A stretch of DNA of 11,982 nt. Source: Kiritimatiellia bacterium (GTDB taxonomy: Bacteria; Verrucomicrobiota; Kiritimatiellia; RFP12; UBA1067). The notes beneath the pieces were generated by a model. That model ran no database searches. It had not been told where the DNA came from and worked only from the letters and a program-made list of their open reading frames with translations. Location: contig JAFYQC010000154.1 of NCBI GenBank assembly GCA_017547265.1, forward strand, positions 1-11,982. The letters run 5' to 3'. The position numbers and the translations under genes were made by a program. Shown here one piece after another: positions 1-9,000 of the stretch (the first letter of the stretch is position 1; each line of letters begins with the position of its first letter).

Positions 1-90
1 AACCGAGACTAACAGGTACGTCAGCGTCGACTTGCCCGCCCTCGAAACTGAGAAATTAACTGCGCTCGGCGTGACTGTCAACGCACCGGT
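1..90 (-). other. In-frame coding-like continuation of the giant gene past its TAA
   Basis: Downstream of TAA (91-93) the giant gene's frame has 30 further sense codons to the window edge, with no second stop. The translation includes TGALTVTPSAVNFSV followed by RAGKSTLTYLLVSV, which looks like the closing beta strands of the Ig-like domain begun by GLPSGLKF and NTIYGAPMAASK. Third codon positions here are mostly G or C, as in the adjacent coding DNA. Seen directly: the open frame and the stop. Inferred: that this was, or still is, part of the same protein. A nonsense change, an assembly error, a genuine new C-terminus or recoding could each explain it. Confidence 0.6.
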
Positions 91-3000
91 TTACCTGTCA
101 TTCGCTGTCTTTGACGCCGCCATGGGCGCGCCGTAGATGGTGTTGGCGGGAACATTCGTGACAGTAATGGCGGTCTTGCCAGAGCCGATCTTTGCAGTAA
201 CCGGCTTGTCCGTGAACTTGAGGCCCGACGGCAGTCCCGCCACCTTCACCTTTGTCTCGGAGAGCGCGCTCGCAGCAACGGGCCACTCAAGATAAACGCC
301 GCACCACAAGTTTGTCTGGTGGGGCGAGCCGTCCCCGGCGAGCCGCATCTCCTCGCCGTTCACGCCGAGCGCAATGCTTGCCTTGTCCTCATCGGCCGTA
401 ACGAACATGGCCACATACTCCACATCGTTCGACGGCATCTCAAACGACCAACTCGCCGCCTGAGAGATCACGTCATCCGGTAGGGCGGTCGCCCCGCGAC
501 CGCCGCACGCCCACCCCGCGAACACATAGCCCTTGTTCGCGGCGGCCTTCAGCGTCACCTTCTTGCCGGGCGCGTACTTGCCCATGCCGGTAATCGTGCC
601 GGCGACATACTTGCCAGCGCCCTTCCCAGTCGGCTCCGCACCGATGCCGTCCGTCGCATCCACGGTGACGAACACCTCGGGGTCGCTCTTGAAGACGGCG
701 TAGTACGTTACGTCCTCCGCGACGTTGGTGATTGTCGTCGACGTCTTCGAATTCGCCGCGGGCTTCGCCGTGCGGTCTATCACCAGCGACGCCGTAGTGG
801 CGACAAACTCCCCTTCCTGGTAGGGGCGTGTCTCCGACGCGCCCGCAACCCACCCAAGGAACGTGAAGTTCTTGTTCGTCGTCGCCTTCAGCGTCACCTT
901 CTTGCCTGCGGCGCAAAGTCCGCTTCCGGACACCTTCCCGCCATCGGCGGGATCGGCAAGACCGCGGACATACGGAATCTTCTCGAACACGGCGACATAG
1001 TCCTCGTCGTTCGTGACCACGACCTGCCACTTCGCCTTGTCGGAGAGTATTGCTTCGCCGCCGTCCTTGAGACGCCACCCGACAAAAGCCCAGCCTGGAC
1101 GCGCCTCTGCGGTCAGCGTGAGCTTCGACCCGCTCGTGTAGTCGCCCGTCCCCGCAGTGAATCCGCCCTTCGCGGCGCTCTCCGCGACCGCCACGCCAAC
1201 ATGGTTCGTCGCAACCGCTTCGCCAGCCTTCGGCTTGTACGCCGTCACTGCGGCCTTGAGCTCCTTGTTGTTCAGGTCCCCGATTGTCACCGTGCAGACT
1301 GTCGCATCGCCAAGCGCCAACCCCTGCGGCGCGGCGAGCTGGAGCGTGAAGAACTCGGCGTCCTCGACCGTCTTGTCGACCTTGACCGGGATGGTGACAA
1401 CCCTCTCGCCGATCTCGCCCTTCGCCCACGAAAGCGTCAGCGGGAACTTCAGCCCGCCCTTCGGCGTCTCGCCGTCTAGCGCGGCGTTCGCCAGATCGAG
1501 GTCCGCCGCCGCGGCGGTGTTGTACGTCAGATACACCTGCACGCTGCTGGCAACATACGCGTTGCCGCCAAACACGCGAATCACAGCATTGGAACCTTCG
1601 ATCGTTGACGTTTCGTCGGCGCAGAACCGCGTTTCGCCGACCGTTGGCGCAACGGTGTTCCACCACGCCGGATCGGTTTCAATCGGATCGTTGTAGTCGA
1701 ACACAATGGTCGCGGAATTTGTGATTACAAGGTTCGGCGGTGCATCCTCGCGGACCTTGATTGTGTAGGTCAAATGGCCCTCGCCACGGAACGTCTCGTC
1801 GTTCGGCGGCAGGAAGCCAGCAAGGATGTCCTTCGGCCAGCCGGTATCCGTCGTTGGATCGACGATGCGGAGATACCAATGCGCAACGCCAGATGCAGCG
1901 ATTGAATCCGCGCCATCGCAGCCGCCGCCAAGTGTCGTCCGCACCAGGAAGTTCGTGCCCTTCATCGTCGCCTCGCTAGAACCGGACGGCTTGCCGCTCA
2001 GCCCGAGGTCGATCTGGTTGTTGAACGCCACCTCGCCCATCTTGAATGTCGACCAGTCGAGCCATTCGCTCAGCGGGTTCGTCACATACACCTCCTGAGC
2101 CGCCGCCGTCGCGTCGCTCTTGTTCTCGAAGTAGATTGTGTACGTCAGCTCCTCGCCCGGCTTCACAAGCCTCTCCGTCTCCGGATCTCCAAGCCCAACC
2201 GGCCCAACCATTTCATTGGGGTCAAAGGACTCGACAATTATTGGTTTCTTGAACGGTCCAATGCCAGGCCTGGGCTGGCGAGGATTGGGTTCATTGCAAT
2301 CGTTATCATGGTAAATGTTGAAGGTAGCCGCAAGGTCTGCAAGACCATTTATTGCCAGAGCAAATTCATGCCGGCGCCTGGGAAACTCTTCAACTCCATT
2401 TTTCCATGACTTCCAGTCATCATTAACCGTAACGATGTCGCTTAAAATCGCAATTGCATCAGATGCGCCATCAAGTATCCAATGTGCCCATGTAAACACC
2501 TTAGAAAGTTTACCCGTCTTGTCCACCATCGCCCGTGCGCGTTTATCACCAATTATCTTATTGCAAATTGCAACAGTATCATTGAGAGCCGCCAATATGG
2601 TATTTAAACCATCTGCTGCTTTTATGGCAGCGTTTACACGATCCACGCTACTCTCCAAATCCTTCACAGCATTTGCAAATTCTTTGGAAAAAGCAACACC
2701 TCCAATTCCCAGTTCCAGCTCGGCATTCAGCATTGATAGCGCACCAGAACATTCGTCTAGCCGTTTAGCAAACGCCAAATTCTTTATCCGTATGTACCAT
2801 TTGCCAAGAGTTTCCGCTCCGTCACCTACAAGCTTGAAACTATTGGCGACAAGTTTCATGTTGTCGCATTGACGCAAGAAGGAAGAATAAGCATTGCATG
2901 CGGCTACCGCAGAATCCAACGCAGCCCTGTCGGATTTGTACTTCCGTTTATTGTATCCGCATGGGCAATTAACGGGGTTTTCTATCCTTATGCTAGCAAG

Positions 3001-6000
3001 CATGGAGCGCGCATTATCAAGATCTTGCATACCTTGTATATAAGAATCGCTCTGGAACATGTCAATAAACTTGTTAGCCCATTCTGTTGCTGATATCCAT
3101 TCTGCACACGTATCGCGTACTTTTTGCCATATCCATCCGCCAACCATCTCAAGAGTATCCCAAATGCCGCCAAGCAATGGTTTACGAGAATTTAAGAATG
3201 CTAACGGAGCGTTTGCGACAGAAACAATTCGCTGGTTTTCTTTAACTTCCCATGTCCCGCTATCAACTGTAGACCCGTCATCAACACGCAAAACCACCCA
3301 ACTCCATCTTCCATCTCTAACAGACATAAATTTGGCTTTGCCGGAATTATCAGCCTGCACTACATCTGTCACACCCATATTATCGGAAATGACAATCGCA
3401 TAGTCACTACCCCAAGCTTCAGGATAATTGACGGTCAATTCTGTGATCAAAGGCGCAATCACAACATTTTCCACCGTATCATATGAAAATGAGTAAACAT
3501 CTGCAAAGTCATAACAACAGCTTACATTGTTGACGTTAAGAACATAATCGCCTTCAGGTATATCAACAAATGTGAAACAAGAGGTATTTGTATTAACTTC
3601 CGATAGATATGTAACGCAATTGGAAATATTGAATGCTTCTACAAATACACTTTCACCTGGAAGCCGAGCGACATCCAGTTGCTCCAATCTTCCAGCAACA
3701 TTCATCTTTCGCCTCAAGACCAATGCCAAGGAAAGTTCTGTCCCTTCGACTATATACAAATTCTTGATTGCCTCAGAATTCTCGTATGAAGCAGATATGC
3801 GGAACAGTCCCGACGTTGGCACGTCATACGATACGTAGGAATTCTCAGATGCGTTAAACAAAACCGGCGTTGACGGAAAATCGCCATTAACGTAAGACAA
3901 CATCACAGCGGCACGGCCTTCATGTGTATCATCAAGTTTGACAACCAGTTTTGATGAGCGGTCAACTACAATTTCCGCACCCAAATAGTCTATACCACCC
4001 GACAATTCAACCACACTCAAAGGATTACAAGTCAATAACCTGCCTCCCGATTTGAGTTCTATTGAGAATGTACCGTCAGATAATTGGCAGAACGCAAACC
4101 TGCCTTCACTATCACTTGTGGCCAAACCAACTTGAGAAATTTCACCAGTTTCGGTAATCTTATTTAATGCAACAATCGCACCTTCAGCACCTGCTCCATC
4201 CTGATTTATCACTCGTCCCGCAAAGAAGTTCTTATGGTTCCGAATGTTCTCGGCTTCTGCATATACACTATCGTAATTGGTTACATCCTGCCCGGCAACT
4301 TTCAACCGCAGGATAGCACGACAAATATCCTCTTCATATTCGGCCTTGGATGACCAAGGCGAACAATCTACATCTTTATCAAATGCATAATACAAGTCAA
4401 ATGTGCTCGTCTGCTTGCCACACCTAATCGTGAAAGGCAAAGAGAATGATTCTCCAGGGCGTATAGACATCCCTTGTCCCTCAGCACCAACTAATACGAA
4501 ATATAGCGGATTAAATGTGTTGACATCGCCTATTCGAGACATTCCAGCATCACCCACAACTTCAACACTTATCACCTGTGGTTTTATATCACAATTTCCG
4601 CTGTTTCCGTATTCGATATATGCAGTCGTGTCTCGCCCAGTTCTGCCTGCTTCTGGCAAAACAAGATTTACCCAGAAGTTTCCTTTGCCTTCTGCCTTCG
4701 TTACCGTTAGTGCACTCGGCAGTTCTACCAAATTGTTATCGCTTGCCACGACGAGATTGTACGTGATGCCCGCCGTAAGCGTGGCGCAATCGACCGTGGC
4801 GATGAGGCTTCCGGAAGAATCCTTCTGAGGCGCGTTGAGGACAACGCGCCCCACCGTACTGACGAGCGCAACCTCGCAAGCATCGTCAAAGCCGGCGCCA
4901 GTGATTGTCAGCGTGGTAGTGCCGCTCGAAGGTAGGGCAGCAGGCGAGACGCCAGTAATCACCATCTGCGCGGATTCGGCGAAGAGATTGTAGGTCGCTG
5001 TCGCATCACTTTCGAGGACGACATACACCTCTGTCGCGCCATCCGGCACCTTGAACATCACACCGTCGCCGGCCGCTGTCATTGCACCAGACTTCGACGC
5101 ACCCTGCGGCATAAAGCCGAAGCCCCAAGTCGCCGTGACGCCGTTGGGAACATCAAACACAACCATGCGGTTTGCATCGTCCTCGCCAAACGCGAACTTC
5201 AACACCGTCGGCGTTCCGGCGTTGATCACTCCTTCGCGGGAAATGGACGGATCAAGCACCTCAAGGCCAACGGACACCGCTCTTTCCCCAACAAGCGCGT
5301 TGTTCGCCGAAAGCGATCCTTCAAAAATGTCGTGATAGCTATTCACGTTCACCTTGGGATACCACTTCCCCTCGGAAATTGCCGGAACAGTGAAATACCC
5401 AGAGCAGAACACGCTGCCGCCGACCGCAACGCGGCTAGTCGTCGTCTTGTCGCCAAGAACCACTTCACGACCGTTCTCTGACACGAGTGAAACGGTATCG
5501 CGCCACGCCGCATTTACCTCAGCTCCGCCAACGTTCGCAATCTCCCATTTGACGAACAAGAGCTGACCCGGCACGGCGTTTGTCGTCGTCCTTACGCTCT
5601 GCGGCACCAAGTCGATGTCGCTCACAACATCGCGCGGCATAACTTCGCAAATGCCAATGTCGGCAAGCTGCCCAACGAGATTAGTTCCTGAACCGCCGTC
5701 GGTTATTGTGATTCTCGGCTGTCCATAGTAGTCCAGATCCGGCGCAACGGCACTATCCGCCGCATCCACACACGGCGAGCCCTCGCGAATACGGAAATCG
5801 CCATTCGCAGCACCGACGAAGAGAGGGTCACCCCAGATATTGCCATTGGAACCAGTCTTTTCCGACTCCTGCGGACCAAATCCAGTCGGGTTCCAAATAA
5901 CACAGTTTTCATAAACACAATTGTCCGCCCACCAACAAAGCGCAGTTGCAAAGCCTGATATCACACAATTCCTGAAACTCTGCCCTCCATTGTTGGAGAG

Positions 6001-9000
6001 ATATGTCATGTCGTAAAATACTGAATTTACGCAGTCGCAAGGCGCGAAATGGCGGAACGCTGTATGGAAGTCGCAAAACACCGAGTTTGTCATTGCCCAC
6101 GAGCCGCTTTCAAGTGCCACACCGTACATGAAAGCATGTGCAAGAACGCTGTTGTTAAACGTCACCGCCCCGCCAATCATATTAAACACATCCCCATTCG
6201 TACCATTCTTTCCACCATAAAGGATAGTCGCATACTCCATGTTGATTGTGCCGCCAGCACATTTAATTTCTTTCCAGTCCCCTGGTTGCGGATCCGACAC
6301 GCCATCGCCGTTCGTGTCGCCGCTGACACTATCGTCTTTAATCGACGTAATCACAATCGGCGCGGCACGTGTGCCAATCGCATTTAGCGTCGCCCCACTG
6401 TTGACGACAATTGCCGCGCCGGACTCCATCTTCAGCACTGTACCCGGCGGAATCGTGAGCGCCCCACCACTCGCAATGGTGAGCGTACCAGACACGCGAT
6501 ATGTACTGCCGCGCGAAAGAGTCTTCTGAGCGGAAATCGTACCTGCGAGGGCGGAATTCTGCGTAATGCCCCTGAGCTCCGTATCGTCACCGAATGTAAA
6601 GTTGCCGCTCAGGGTGTAAGCGTCCATCGGTGGCGCGACAGTGTAACCATCACTCAGGGTGTCACCACCGACAGTGTCGTCGTTGATGTGCGTAAAGACA
6701 ATTCCGTTCGCAAAGAACGCACCGCCCTGCGAGATGTCGATGCCCGTCCCCGTCATGAACTTGACGATTGCACCAGGCTCGATGAAGATAGTGTAAATGG
6801 ACGGCACAACGACAGTCTGATAAACGACATGTACTTTCCCGGCCTCCCACGTTTCGTTCTGCGTCAGCGTACCGCCGTGCATTACGACATCCTCGTCATC
6901 GGCAATGCTGAAAGTCTTCTGCATCGTCGCCAGCGTCTCGCCAAACTCGTCGAGAATAGCGTGCTTCAACGTGTAGCATCCGACTGGATACTTTGCGAGG
7001 TCGAGTTCAAACGCCCCTGTTTCAGACGGCGAGACCTCCTTGAGTAGCGTCAGGCCGTTGTCGGTCTCGAGCGTCACGCGCAGCACCGCTGCCTCGTTCG
7101 CATCGTAAGCCTGCCACTTGCCGCTATATTGCACCCTTTCCACCGGATTCAAGAACAGCGGCTGGGTCTTGATGTCGCCATTGACGGCAAACTCGCCGGA
7201 GTCCTCGTCGCTTTCGTGGATTGCGACCTGTCCCTTGACGCTGTAATCTGGTTCAAGAATCGTCAATGTCTTCTCGCCCACGGATATGTTGCACCCACGC
7301 GCCGCAGTTATCGTGATAATGTGGTTCGTCTTTCCGCCAACTGGCGTTGCATCAACAGGAATCTGAATCCACTTCGTACCGTCGGAGCTGGACGACCATG
7401 TGACAGTGCCATGATCGCCCTTGTCCGTGTGCCAGTCCATGTTGAACGACTGGTTGCGAGATGTTCCGCTTAGCGTAACAGGAATGTACAGTTTCCCCGC
7501 TTCGCGATACGTCGTCGCCTCGTGAAGCGCCACATACGGATAAGCGGAGTAAGGCTTGTCCGTGAATTGCACATACATGTTGTCCGTATATGTGCCATTC
7601 GACATTCTGACAATGCCAATGTAGTTCGTAACACCAGGAGCGCCACGGAATATAACATCATGCCCTTCTGCTCCGACTATCTTCAATGTGCCACCATCTT
7701 CAATCTTGATGCGAGTGCCTTCGCAGAATTCAACTACGGTATCTGCAGTGAGGTTCAGTGTCACGCCTGAAGGAATGTAGACATCACTTACAATCTTGTG
7801 TGTACCGCTCCAAGTCGCATTGCCATCGAGGCGTCCACCTTCACCATCAAGTTCAGCCGCCCATTCGCGAGATTCGAACGCGATGTAATCAGCCATCGCC
7901 TCATGGCTATAAATATCAACCGTTTCAAAGTCGCTAATTTTCACATTGCACGAATCAGGCGAGGCATGACAGGCACGTTCTACGGCAACCCGAACCGTGA
8001 AATTGGTGAGGCCGTCAAGCTCAGAACCGTATTCGAGAATAATGTTCTTACGCCCTTCAGAAACATTGTTCCACTTCATCGTGCCTGTTTTGTACGCGAC
8101 ACCATTCGTTTCTGCAATCCAATCTATGGAAAACGACGTTGACCGCGAGCCAGAAACAGAAACCGGAATTAGCGCAAGACCCGAGGAACGGAATGTTGAC
8201 GAATCATGCATCGACACGCCTGCAAAAGCATTGTACGTCCATCCCTGCGCCTGTACATAGCTATTGTCGAAAAAAGTCCCGTTGCTCATCTTGACTATAC
8301 CGCCGAAACTCGTCACGCCATCGGCACCACGCAATATTACATCGTGACCTTCTGCACCGACTATCTCCAGCTTGCCGCCGTCCTCGATTTTGATGCGTGT
8401 GCCTTCGCAGAACTCAACGATTGTATCGGCTGAGAGAGTCAACGTCACGCCAGACGGGATATAGACATCGCTTACAATCTTATGCGTCCCGATCCAGACG
8501 ACATTGGACGAGAGGCGCCCGCCATCGCCTTCAAGTCCTTCCGTCCATGCACGACATTCAAACGAAATGTAGTCAGCCATCGCCTCATGGGTGTAGATTT
8601 GCGTGGTGATGAACTCGCTTAAGTTCACCACGCATGCACCCTTGCTGGCCGTGCAGCACCGAAGCGTCGTCGCTCGCACAGTGAAATTACTGCATCCGGG
8701 CAACCCATCAGGATATGGAACGGTGATGTTCTTCGATCCATCAGAAACACGGCTCCAATTCATCGTGCCGCTTGCGAACTGAACACCGTTCGTCTCGGCT
8801 ACCCAGTCAAACGAGAATGCCGTATCACGCGAACCGGAAACATTCACAGGCACCAGCGCCTGTCCGCCACCCTTGAAAGCTTCCGTATCGCTGATGTTAA
8901 CTGTCGCGAACTTGCCAAAGGCAACGCCGCGCACAATAACATAACAGTTGTCGGAGTAGCCAGCCGAGCCAGACTGTAGGACAATCCCCTTGAACGACGT

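Noticed and set aside
2..136. A plus-strand open frame ending in TAG at 134-136 that could be the end of a convergent gene
   Set aside because: It overlaps the minus-strand Ig-like domain codons and its continuation. The minus-strand reading matches a recognisable domain pattern, while the plus-strand product does not, so it is treated as an antisense shadow, though 1-90 alone cannot exclude it.
473..1666. A 397-codon minus-strand ORF in another frame of the giant gene
   Set aside because: It overlaps the Calx-beta-like and InlB-type repeat codons in a different frame, and the Arg/Gly-rich product is typical of a GC-rich shadow frame.
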